A stretch of 64,000 nucleotides of DNA, taken from the NCBI GenBank assembly GCA_024509875.1, contig JAMPIV010018776.1, forward strand, positions 124,001 to 188,000. The letters run 5' to 3'. The DNA comes from Oreohelix idahoensis (taxonomy: Eukaryota > Mollusca > Gastropoda > Stylommatophora > Oreohelicidae). Below the pieces are notes generated by a model. It searched no databases. It was not told where the DNA came from and worked only from the letters and a program-made list of their open reading frames with translations. Within the stretch, counting starts at the first letter, position 1. Every line of letters starts with the position of its first letter. Below, one piece after another: positions 11,188 to 21,667 of this stretch. The position numbers and the translations under genes were made by a program.

Positions 11188-12718
11188 GACATAGAAGTGT
11201 CAGAAGACATGAGGAACAAAAGAATGGGGAAGAAAGGCCATGGTAGATGGCAAACGTAAGAGAATTGAGATAAATGAGAATGGAGATATTGAAAAGCCGT
11301 AGTGAAAACGGCAAAAGATAGTTTAGAAAGAGATGTGAAATAAACGAGAAATTGAGATGTGGAGAAGTCGTAGGAAGACGACAAAGATAGTGGAGAAAAT
11401 TGAGAAACCATAGAGATGGTAGAGAAGAGAAATAAAAATCGTGGGAAAACGGTAAAAGAATAAGGAGAAAAATGGAGACCATGGAAACGGTAGGGAAGAC
11501 GAATTGTACGGACGGTTCCAGGGAGGGAATGAAATTAGTGGATGGTGAGGAAGAGAGGAAGTAGAGAAGTAGAATACTGCAGCAGTAGTCTAGTTGAGTA
11601 AAAACTATATTTAATTGTTCTACACCGAGCATAATAACGAATAGAGTAGGTCTGAACGATGGACTACTAGAGTGGAGCGGAGAGGAGGAAAGAGAATTGA
11701 GAAGTCATAGATAAGGTGGCAGAGAGACATAGAAGATATACGTCATAACAAAAATGGCGGAGATGATGAGAGAAGTTGAGAAGTCACAGAGAACTGGCGA
11801 ACAAAATAGTTGTGAAAATAGAAAATATAAGAGTATAAAAGAGAAGCCATAGGCAAGATGGCAGAGAGAAAAATAAGAAAACATGAAGAGAAGCCATAGA
11901 TGGCAGAGTGTTTAAGAAATACAAGAAATTTTGGAGAAGCCATAGGGAAGATGGCAGAGATGAAACAGATAAAGGCCATGGAGAAATAGCGACAATCTGG
12001 AAACAAAAGGAGAATATAGAATTGGTAGTTCCAGAGGGAACGAGAGAGATAATGGAGTCAAGGAGGACAGAGATTTTGCGGTGGTTGCCGGAGTCTTGAG
12101 AAGACTTTGTGAGAAGCTAGTCTTCTCCGTAAACCTAGGAAGTAATATGAAATAGAGAGTTCAAGAGGGAACAAGTAGGAGAAATATGAGAATCCATGGA
12201 AGAAATGGCAGAAGAGAGATATAAATAGAAAGGTACATACAAATACGGTTGAGAGAAGCTATGGAGAGATGGCAGAGATATAAGAAGATAAGGAGTATGA
12301 GAAGCCACGGGAAGATGATAAAGATATAAGAAGGGATATAAGGAAAAATGTTAGAACCCATAGAGGAGATGGTAAATATAAGTGTATAAGGAATATGAGA
12401 AGCCATAGATGAGATGGCAGAGATATAAAGGAAAGTTCCAGAGGGAATGAATATTAGAATGATAAGCCATGGGAAGGTGGCAAAGAGTTAATTGACGTTC
12501 CAGAGAGAACAAATATATAATGAAGAAACTAAGGGAAAACTATAAATGAGACATAATTGACAATAAGGAGAAAATTGGCGGTTCTGGAGAGAACAAATAT
12601 ATTTAAGAGGCCATAGCAAAATGGCAGAATCATATTAGAAATAAGTGATAATAAGGAGAAATGATGTGGAGACATTTAAATATAGAGAGTGTAGAAGAAA
12701 GGTTCCAGAGAAGGGAAT
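11188..12718 (+). repeat. Array of about 28 short inverted repeats with covarying arms
   Basis: Units have 4-6-bp arms and mostly 4-7-nt purine loops. Examples: GCCAT/ATGGC at 11237-11251, 11846-11862, 11939-11955, 12402-12418 and 12610-12625; GCCGT/ACGGC at 11296-11312; GTCGT/ACGAC at 11367-11382; ACCAT/ATGGT at 11407-11420; GTCAT/ATGGC at 11742-11758; GCTAT/ATGGC at 12258-12273; GCCAT/GTGGC at 12466-12481. A second type is GTTCC/GGAAC at 12028-12041, with GTTCT/AGAAC at 12581-12594 and GTTCC/GGAAT at 11515-11530, 12435-12448 and 12702-12718. GAGAAG/CTTCTC is at 12111-12127. Flanks (GAGAA before, AGAGATA after) and loops (AGGGAAG-like) stay similar while arms change on both sides together. 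Most non-Watson-Crick pairs are G-T, which are G-U pairs in a plus-strand RNA. A few units are imperfect (11478-11491, 11783-11798, 11893-11904, 11975-11990). Confidence 0.75.
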
Positions 12719-12950
12719 TTACGCGGAATACATAATAGGGAGAGATTAACTAGGTATATGAGATGGAGAAAATAGAGACGAAAGGAAGAGGAAAACATGG
12801 GAAACAGGTTTATAAGGGATCTAAGACTAGGAAGGAGCATAGGCATACACAAGTTGTAATGGACGATGGAGAAAGTGACAGTCCAACGGGGAAAGGTACG
12901 CAACGAAGAAGATGAGGATAAAATTGGATAGGTGTTAGGTAGAACGCCGG

Positions 12951-13930
12951 AATTTATAACGTATTTCGAGTAGGAACTGCGGCTTAGATAGAGGGATTAG
13001 CGGGGGTCAGCAAATATAATATCAGTGACCATGATGGTTGAAAGCGTCACAACTGTAAATTCTGTAAATAATCCAGTAACAGGCAGTTACATGGAGAAAT
13101 GAGAATAAATGGAGAATGTATGATAATGACACTAAATAGGACCTTCTATAAACGAAATCAAGAAGAAGATACAAGAATGTCATTGTTTTGGAATGAGGTG
13201 ATATAGGAATTATTGAAAGTAATCGTTTTTTAATCACATGATATATGTAAATGAAATAACTAGGGTGATATTGTTTGATTGTCAGGTATCTTGAAGTTAA
13301 GGTAGATTTGAAGGTTTTGGTTTTTGTAGCAGGATGAAAGGGTAACCAGTAATAATATTGTTGTTTGCATTGTGCAGGAGTGTGTAATGGTAAACATTGT
13401 GTGATATACAAACGGTTGGAAATGTAAACTTTTTTGACGAGATTCATATATGGAATCCAGATGACTAAGATTGAGAGACTAGGTAGATAGAAAAAGAGAC
13501 ATTTTTTTAGACGGAGAAACACGCAATGAGACTGAGCATAGGTTAAGGATAGATTTACTATAGATAAGATCGGGTTTTTAGTAATTGTCGTGATTTAGTC
13601 TGTCTCATAACACGGTTGTCTGTATACTTAGGAGTAAATCTGACCATACCGCACGCCATATGTTGAGAACTCTCTGATACACTAACCAATGAAAACGCGT
13701 CATTCTTGGTGTGTATTGTAAAACGTACTAGGCTTGAACATAGAGGCCCATTTTGTGTAACCGTTGGTACAATGCCATTTAATTTTGGAAAGAATAAAGA
13801 CGTATCACCGGAAAGGATTATATAATTCAACTACGGGAATGTTACGCTAGAGGTAGGTGTAAAAACTTTCTCGAATAGTATTTTAGTGAGAAATATTGAG
13901 GGAAAGGGCTTCGTTACATCAGGTTAGTCC
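12951..13930. other. No recognised gene; one degenerate plus-strand reading frame
   Basis: The purine bias fades after about 12950. Between about 13590 and 13930 the plus strand has a frame with only two stops (FCVTVGTMPFNFGKNKD, then FNYGNVTLEVGVK), which could be protein debris. The minus strand is open for 90 codons at 13830-13558, and a 166-codon minus frame spans 13522-13022. Neither resembles a family I know. Confidence 0.3.
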
Positions 13931-15709
13931 CAATTTAGCTAGTTAAAGCATGCATATATTAAAATGCATTTTGCAAACTAACCAATTAGTAGATAGATCA
14001 ATACAGAATAATTCATAGAATAATTCAAGCTTTAAATGACCAAAATCGCCCCGTAAATAAGAAAGAATAAATATAAAAAATTTTGCTAATTGAACAGAAG
14101 GCAAAATTATGCATTAGTTTGAGATTTTTAACACCCTTTTGCCCCATGCCATCCGATACGGCGGATGTGCTAGTATATACGACCTTGCCCTTGGCTAATT
14201 TGAGGCCACAACATTTAAAAAATACAGTTGAACAGAAGAAACGGTAAAAGTGTAAACGTTTTGTACCTTTGCCAACCACATCTGCCTGGCAGACCTAGAT
14301 GCCCATCAACAGCCTGTTACAGCTTTGGTGTATTGCCTGAGGGTTTTATCCTGCAAACTACCAGAAGTGCATGAATCATCCATCTCTGTTGAACTCTGAG
14401 GTGCAAGTGCTCTTAAAGTCATTAGAGCCAGATATCCAGCGTCTACTGCCTGGCAATTCAAAGACGTGTTAGTCCATGGCGGGAGAGTGATTGATTTCTA
14501 CATAGAAGATAAGTGGCAAAACCAAGCCACTGGTCAGCCTATTCAGACTCTAACTCTAATATATACAATAAAAAGATAAAAATACAGTGTATGATGAATT
14601 CTTATGGACATAAAATTGATAATTAATACTTCACAGTCCAGTAAGAGTGAAAAAACATATATGTATTAGATAAGGGTTAATCAAAAGGTGAAAATTCATC
14701 ATATTGTTTCATTTTGATAATTGATATTCCATGCTTATTTTTTTCATTATGTAAATACATTTGATTCATTATAAGTTACCTAACCGAAAAGAGAAACGGT
14801 ATAGGCTAAATAAATTGTAAATATGTACCATCAGACTTGCTAAAATTATTTAAATTGAGTTCCACGTTTTGTTGATACATATTATATATATAGATAGGCC
14901 ATAATTAGTACCCCTAGCATAATTAGCCATAACAGAAAATAATAATAACACATACTATCAGGGGAGAATCGTGAAAGGGAGCAAATAGACTTTCAGGACA
15001 TCCACTCTCATCACACCTGGAGGTTTATACAGCTGGATTCTACCTTTGATGTCAATACACCCTGATTCTTTTCAGAAAAGGAGGTATTTCTTGTAAGACC
15101 AGTCTCTTGTCTGGCACTATCCTGGTATCATGTGATACATCTTTTGGTCCAGGATAACTTTAGATTACAACAACATCAACAAACCCCTTTCGTGACAGTA
15201 ATAGGGAAACATTTTCTCTCTAAGAGAAATTTTTTTTTTACAGGTGGGGTAGAAAATGTAACAGGGAGTTTGAGTGTCAGAAATCAGGTTTAAAAAATTT
15301 GCATGAGGGAAATTAAAGGACGTATAAATTTAAATCAAAGGGCGAAAATCCAAGACTTATAAATTTATAATCAAAGGGCGATACACTGAAGAAGGGATCA
15401 ACAGTAGTATTTTACGCCCCTTGAGAAAAAGTGCAGACTCATGATTTGGGTGAGTTCGACTAAGCGACTGTACATTAACGGGTTTAGGTGAGCTGTTTTG
15501 AGAAAAACTTGTTCTGGAAAGTTCGGGAATAGTTATCGTTGAAAATCGATGTACAAAATATAGGCAGAAAGATCTGAGACGCGATTAGCGTTAGGAAGCA
15601 AGTTTGCTTGAGTGTGTTACAGTTAAAGTGGCAAGTGAAATTAAGGGTTGTCATCGCACAATATGCCAAACATTTGGTTGCGTCTTTGGTGACAGAAAAA
15701 TGAACTATT
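13931..15709. other. Non-coding stretch, nothing recognised
   Basis: AT-rich sequence with only short open frames. There is a direct repetition of AAATTTAAATCAAAGGGCGA-like sequence around 15325-15385. No terminal repeats, tRNA-like boxes or protein motifs were found. Confidence 0.5.
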
Positions 15710-15717
15710 GTCTAGAC

Positions 15718-16194
15718 TAGCGTGCCGCCGCGTCTATCAAAATGTGCCGCAAGAATTTTGTAAATTTACTACATGAAGTATATTTTTAGTGATTATGTAA
15801 TGCAAAACTGATCTTACAGCTTGAATTCATTCAATAATAATTATTGGAGCTATTAACTGCTTTGAACATAATTTCTTAAATTTCGAAATTTCATGATATT
15901 ACAAAAATGCAAGATGTTCATAAACAACGTTCAAACGTCATGGTCGAAGCATAGAACTTCCGCTTGGACCTAATTAAATTTCGTATGTCTATTTTTTGGT
16001 TCTAATTATTTTATTCAATTAAAAGAAAATCGAACCGAGAGTTTTCTTTATTCTAAAGTACCCACACATTATTGTATTTAATTTAGTATATATCACTGTA
16101 ATTTTTTATTCAGGTGCGGGGTCAGGCAGGTGTGCCGCAATTTAAAAAAAAAATTAAAAGTGTGCCTTGAACACAAAAAGGTTGAGAAACACTG
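15718..16194. mobile_element. Small non-autonomous hAT-type element (477 bp)
   Basis: Flanked by GTCTAGAC at 15710-15717 and again at 16195-16202, an 8-bp duplication that also fits the hAT preference nTnnnnAn. The right end, read inward, is CAGTGTTTCTCAACC, typical of hAT termini. The left end TAGCGTGCCGCC is a weak partner. GTGCCGC motifs occur near both ends. There is no coding capacity. The 8-bp site is itself palindromic, which slightly weakens it as evidence. Confidence 0.72.
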
Positions 16195-16245
16195 GTCTAG
16201 ACACTCAATCGCTTATACTCCACAATTATAGATGACAGTTCATTA

Positions 16246-18603
16246 CAGTAGAACTCCATTTATCCGAACCCCTTGGGACCGAGCATCGTTCGGATAATCA
16301 AATGTTCGGATAATTGGATTACATAATGTATCGAGTACATGTACACATACGCTCGTATTTCTAAAAAAAAATTAACCATCACAAGGAAAATACACAACAA
16401 AACATATTTACTTGTACTGTAATAATAATACCCACACTGTATTAGATCACCGTATCACCAAAATCTTTTATTACACAGCAGTGCATGTACTATTTGTATT
16501 AATTATGTTTTTTAAGAAAGAGAAATGTTTTCAAAATAACATTACAAACGATTCAAAACCACGCGCAACTGACGTATACATGTACTTGCACAGATGTAGC
16601 CCACTATTTAAAATAATGAGGAATCCTCTTTTGCACCAAACTGGATAGTCTCCTTTTGGCTGCTAAGTCCCGCATTCTCTTCAACAGCACAAGCTGTGTA
16701 GAACAGCTGTCATCTTCTTGCTCGTACCAAGCCATCGCGGTTTCTAGTGCTATAAAGGCCTCTTCAGGACTTGGTCGACGTTTTGGGTTTTCTTCATAAT
16801 CTACAAGTACATCATGTACTTCTGAGGAGTCTTCATCATCGGTCACTACATGTATTTGGTTTTCTTCTTGCACAAAAGACAAAATTTCTTCGTCATTCAA
16901 AAACTGAAAACCAGAATCATTATCATCTTCTAGCCACATGTGTGCATCATCTTTGTCACAGTCCGAAAATATGGGCATTGCTTGAAACAGTTCCACAACT
17001 TCATTTATACAATCATCATTTGTGTCCACTGCAGTAGTTTCATTTCCTCCTTTTTTCCCAAGCAATCTATTCCAAGCCTTGTTGAGATTATCTTGTGACA
17101 GGGTGGTCCAAGCATCAGCTAACATATAGCAGTAGTCTTTGAGATTGAGCTTTTTGGAAAAAGCCACCACACTTTCTTCATCTTCAGCCAACAATAAACG
17201 ACGCAGGACTTCCTTCTTGTACATCTTTTTAAGCTTTGCTATAACACCCTGATCCATTGGTTGAATCAGTGCTGTTACATTGGGATGCAGAAAAATTACT
17301 TTAAAATTTGCATCAACTGCATTCAATGTATACGTCTCTGGATGAGATGGTGCATTGTCCAGTAGAAGAATTACTTTTCCAGTTTTCTTTTCTTGTTCTC
17401 TCAACCTCTTCACATTTGGGATGAACTGATTTGTATACCAATCAAGAAATATTTCACTATTCATCCAAGCACGCTTCTGTGCTTTGTAGCACAATGGGAG
17501 ACATGTCACATTCTTTAAACAACGTGGTTTTTTTTACTTTGCCGATCGTTAGCACCGGTAAACGATGACTTCCACTGGCATTCGCGGCTACCAAAATTGT
17601 TACTCTCTCTTTGCACTTTTTAAACCCAGGGGCAGCTGCTTCGCGCTGAGATGCAAGTGATTTTTGAGGCATTGATTTCCAGTATAAGCCAGTCTCATCG
17701 GCATTATACACATCATCGAGTGAATAACCAAAAAAAGCCAAGAGTGTTTCTTTAAAATTTTCAGCGGCAGTTGCATCGCTAGATAAAGATTCCCCTTGAA
17801 TCTCCAATTCTCGTATGCCATGACGAGATTTAAAGTTTCTTAACCATTCCTGGCTAGCCTTAAAGTCAGGAGGACAGTCAAGTTGATTGTTGAACTGAAG
17901 TGCCTTTTCACACAATATAGAGCCAGAGATAGGTTCCCCTTTGCTTCTTCTTTGCACAAACCATATATACAAAGTCTCTTCCAATTTTAAATCTTTCGCA
18001 TTTCTCATGGTTTTACGTTTCTTCGACCCATTTTCACTATCCAATTTCGATGCAAAACTCATAATTTTATCCTTGTTACTTTTGATGTCAGAGACGGTAA
18101 CTTTCCCAACATTGAAAATCCTCGCAAGTGAAGACACAGTTTCACCTTTTCCTAGTCTCTTGATAATTTCTGTTTTCGTTTCAATTGACAAAACATTGCG
18201 GTTCCTTTTATATGCTTCAGGCTTACTGGAAGATGCCATATCGCACAGAGAAATACTTGTACACCAAAATTATTCTGCTGTAGTAGCAGAGACAATTATT
18301 TTAAGTTGAACTGTCTGTTTAGCCAGTGTTCTGCCTAGAACGGACACGTACACTGGATTGGTAAACCAGATATTAACTGACTTTATGATCTAATGATCTA
18401 ACTGACTTCCTGTACGTAAGCGACCGACCGTTAGCCCATTCCATCCTCTACAAATTGTTCGCACACATTTGAAGCTTGCAGCATCAAAAGATTCAAAAAT
18501 AAAGTCTAACATGACTGGTGGCGCCTGATTTTTTTTTCTCGAAAAAGTGTTCGGATAATTGGATGTTCGGATAATTGGGGTTCGGATAAATGGAGTTCTA
18601 CTG
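16246..18603 (-). mobile_element. Tigger (pogo-like) DNA transposon, full length
   Basis: Ends are CAGTAGAACTCC at 16246 and its exact complement ending at 18603. The terminal inverted repeat is 27 bp and perfect, with further GTTCGGATAATTGGA sub-repeats inside both ends. The element is flanked by TA at 16244-16245 and 18604-18605, the target duplication of Tc1/mariner/pogo elements. The minus strand codes for transposase. The perfect ends suggest a young insertion. Confidence 0.95.
16604..18239 (-). pseudogene. Tigger transposase, split by one frameshift
   Basis: Two overlapping frames (18239-17457, 260 codons; 17509-16604, 301 codons) together make a Tigger-type transposase of the usual size. 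The first part has a CENP-B/psq-like helix-turn-helix near the N terminus (KTEIIKRLGKGETVSSLARIFNVGKVTVSDI), a second DNA-binding domain (about residues 75-150), and the first catalytic aspartate in VYNADETGLYWK. The second part has VILLLDNAPSHPE with the second aspartate and LIQPMDQGVIAKLK with the third (DDD type). The break lies in an 8-base T run on the plus strand at about 17528-17535, where one base fewer would keep the frame. The enzyme would cut and paste the element at TA sites. Confidence 0.92.
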
Positions 18604-18605
18604 TA

Positions 18606-20858
18606 CATGTACTCTAAAATTACACACTCACGACAGAAGCTAAACGACAGCGATAAATAATGTATTCTTACCGGTTCCTCGCTCTCAGTGTCAAATACAA
18701 GTATGGTCCTACCAGAGCACATGAGTAGAAAATTACTTCCTGTGTGATCAAATGCTTAAGAAAAGCCATTAAATTTATCAGGAGGGACAGAATTAGAAAT
18801 GAAGACATCAGAAAAATTGTAGGAGCTACATCCTGTTTCAAGTAAATAGAGAAAACATTTTGGCCATCTCATGGGAATGGACCCCGATCAATTAACCAAT
18901 GCGCTCTTTTAGCAGCAGAAAATCTGGTTTCAGAGCAGGAGAAGACTAAGAGGCAGATGAATAGAGAAAATTATAACCATCTTGCAACAACGCGGGCTCA
19001 CAACAGCTAAATGCGACACACTTGGCTCAAGAACGAACGAACGAACGAAATTTATTTTCAAAGTGTTTAGAATTGGGCACGCAGTCCCGTCTAACATTGT
19101 GCCCTTCCTTTCTCTCGTCTTCTATACTGAATCCATTTATTCTCACATGTATCTTAAATATTAGTTAAATAATAAAATAACAAAATGAAATACAATAAAA
19201 TAACATCCCAACACAGTACAATAACAGTTACACACATTTACAGTACCTTTTCATAATTAATATTTGTTACGTTGTGTGTGGGAGTTTTGCTTAATCTTGG
19301 CGGGATAATGTTTTGTCGTCTGACAAGGGTGTTGCCAGAAGCGTCGGGCTTACAGTGGTAGCCGACCTATTATTAATTCAACGCGAATGTTAATAATGTG
19401 GGCCGAAAGGATAGGCCAATGAAGATAATGTCAACGCAAAAACAACGGCTGGCAAGTTAAGCAGATTGGACCCATTTGAAGATACATTGAAAACGTTGTT
19501 TATTACTTGAAGACGGGAACAATGACATCATATGTAGACGAATGGTTCAAACGTAGTTACATCATGGTAAGCATTATACATCGAGCAATAAGTATCAATA
19601 CAGCAGTTTGATTGACATCACCGGTCCTTAGGAACTGAAGGTCAACGGCTTGACAAAATACATGGTCGTTGCGAAGGAACCATGTTTTTTACTTCATTAT
19701 GTGTTATAAATTAATCCGGAACATCATCGCTCCTGATGCCAGAGGGACACATTAGCCATTGATCATAACTGGTTCAATGGAAGCTCTGTCATATCAACAG
19801 GGCCATCAGTCTCTGAGGCATGAGACGTAGTAATCAGCCATTTTCTGGCAACAATTATAAAAACTTGAAGGCTTCACGGCAAAGTTCTGCAGGAATAAGC
19901 TTGATCGCCTTTCAATACATCTGCATGTTAACCTGCCTGTGTCTTCTCTTCACTTCAGAGTAAGAACACCAAAATGCATCTATCACAGACGATTAATATA
20001 TTATAATGCCTGAAGGGTATGGTTTGTATAGCAACAAATCGACGCAGAAAAGCGCGTCATCTGCATTCATCGATAATGAAGAAAAGTACGCAAAAATATT
20101 TAAAATATACATTTATTTCAGATGCGCTCACATGTGCGTCTATCAAGACTAGAATGGCACGTGAAAGTCTCACACACTAAACTCCCAATATGAAACAGAG
20201 AAAAATTATCTTTAAAACCTACATATGATGTTATATAATTATTTAGGAACATAATTAAATTAGGGTGGCATGTAATCTGCACTCATGATGTATTTGAAAA
20301 GTGTGCGATTGAATGATTATGGATTAAGCGTGTTTTTTTTAGGTCGTGTGGAAGATTATTCCACAGATGAGCAGCAGAAAAGGCGAAATTTTTCTTGAAT
20401 AAGTCGTGAATAAATCTTGAATATGTCTTAAATAACTTTTGAATAAGAACGCAAACAATGCCCCCTACAACGCTTCACAACAATGGTTGACTGAAACAGT
20501 AAGTAATTATATATCACTGCAGAATATTAGCAAGGGTCGTTTTCACTCGCCATCTTTCCTACTTCCTCTCAAACATATGCTGCCGTAAACACTATCTCAC
20601 TATTTTTACAATACTGATTCTGCACATTCCACAGCCACAACAACAAACAGTATGTTTTTCCGCAATTTTTCCACTTTCGAAAAAAACCACCACGTGTTCG
20701 TTATCACACTGATGTGTTTTTGCTGCCTCTGTCAGCGTGTCGCTTCTTTCATTCCTTTCCCTCTTGTCCTATCTACCAGAAACATCTTTTATTTATTTAT
20801 TTTATTTTTCACTTCCAACTTCCGCGCTAAAGTTTTCAAATATCGTAGTCGCGTCCCT
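18606..20858. other. Non-coding stretch, nothing recognised
   Basis: No family-level match was seen. A short GAACGAAC tandem near 19031-19047 is the only simple repeat. AT-rich, with scattered short frames. Confidence 0.5.
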
Positions 20859-20873
20859 TAAGATTTGCACTGG

Positions 20874-21144
20874 TAAAGGTAAAGGATCCCGTTACACGCC
20901 CATTGAGGCATATTGGGAATATGGTGTTAGGCCCATATTTTCTTGACCGTCGGCACACTAGGGGTGATGTGGTCAGCATCACGCCGGCCGCCTTAACCTT
21001 CCCAGAGTTGCTCTGGTACCCATTTGGGGCTGGGTCGACCCAGGAGCCGTTTGTGGCTTAAAAAAATCCCACCTCATCTGGGGATCGAACCATAGACCAC
21101 TGCGCTAGGAAGCCAGTGCACTAACCACTATGCTACCGCGGTTC
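20874..21144 (-). mobile_element. tRNA-derived SINE (271 bp)
   Basis: Read on the minus strand, it starts at 21144 with a tRNA-like head. The A box is TAGCATAGTGG (complement of 21125-21135) and the B box GGTTCGATCCC (complement of 21081-21091). The body ends in a CCTTTACCTTTACC-like tail. A 15-bp duplication TAAGATTTGCACTGG flanks it (20859-20873 and 21145-21159). These are the hallmarks of a LINE-mobilised, RNA polymerase III-transcribed SINE. Confidence 0.93.
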
Positions 21145-21159
21145 TAAGATTTGCACTGG

Positions 21160-21662
21160 GCGCCCGTTATTTCAAGTTCTTATGTATTGCATTGTTGTCT
21201 TCTTTTGTTGACGTCCTGTTTTAGTGCTTAAATCTGTATCAACAAAAATAGTATCTAATGTTCTGCCATTAAATTTAACAAACAGAGCTCGGCCCAATGT
21301 TCTTCTAAATCCTCTAACAGGTTTTGCTGAATCTGCATTTGTCTTATCCAACTCTAGTTTCATTTGTATTTTTCCTCTCCACATCAAATTATTTTATAGC
21401 TGTCAGAAAGTACCCCACCTGCACCCGTCCATGACATTTCACGCAATACTAATAAACTTACATCCTTATTTCCCTCTTGATTTTTTTTTTCCAAGTTTCC
21501 ATCCAGCATATGCGTCTTGACATTCATGCTCGTACGTTCAAGGCATCTTAAATTTAATTGGGTGTCATGACGACAATCAGATATCGCCTACTGCCCGTGA
21601 TGCTTTCTACCTGATGAAGTAGTTCCTTCGGAACCTCCATTAGAATCGTTCTTTTCTTTTAA
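21160..21662. other. Non-coding stretch before element 2
   Basis: A 71-codon minus-strand frame (21387-21172) has no recognised domain. Near 21611-21640 the sequence CTGATGAAGTAGTTCCTTCGG followed by AACCTCC is reminiscent of a hammerhead-type core but lacks the GAAAC segment. Confidence 0.4.
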
Positions 21663-21667
21663 AAAAG

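Larger units (their letters stand above)
8256..12950 (+). other. Purine-rich locus: knuckle frame, RD/RS frame and hairpin array
   Basis: The plus strand is strikingly A/G-rich throughout. It begins with the CCHC protein, passes through short open frames and the RD/RS frame, and ends in the inverted-repeat array. It is interrupted on the left by element 1. I see no RT, integrase, transposase or terminal repeats. The minus-strand open frames here are T/C-rich mirror images and are not supported as genes. Confidence 0.45.

Noticed and set aside
11188..12718. CRISPR-like array
   Set aside because: Spacing is irregular, repeats are short inverted units with changing arms, the DNA is eukaryotic and no cas genes are present.
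8553..12903. Many minus-strand frames rich in S, L and F
   Set aside because: They are the T/C-rich mirror of the purine-rich strand, where stops are rare on that strand; no domains or conserved motifs are seen.
20874..21144. Genuine tRNA gene
   Set aside because: It has A and B boxes but is embedded in a 271-bp unit with tail and target duplication, so it is a SINE. The same applies to 61904-62176.
21605..21645. Hammerhead ribozyme
   Set aside because: CTGATGA followed by a GTTCC-TTC-GGAAC stem is present, but the conserved GAAAC segment and outer stems are missing.
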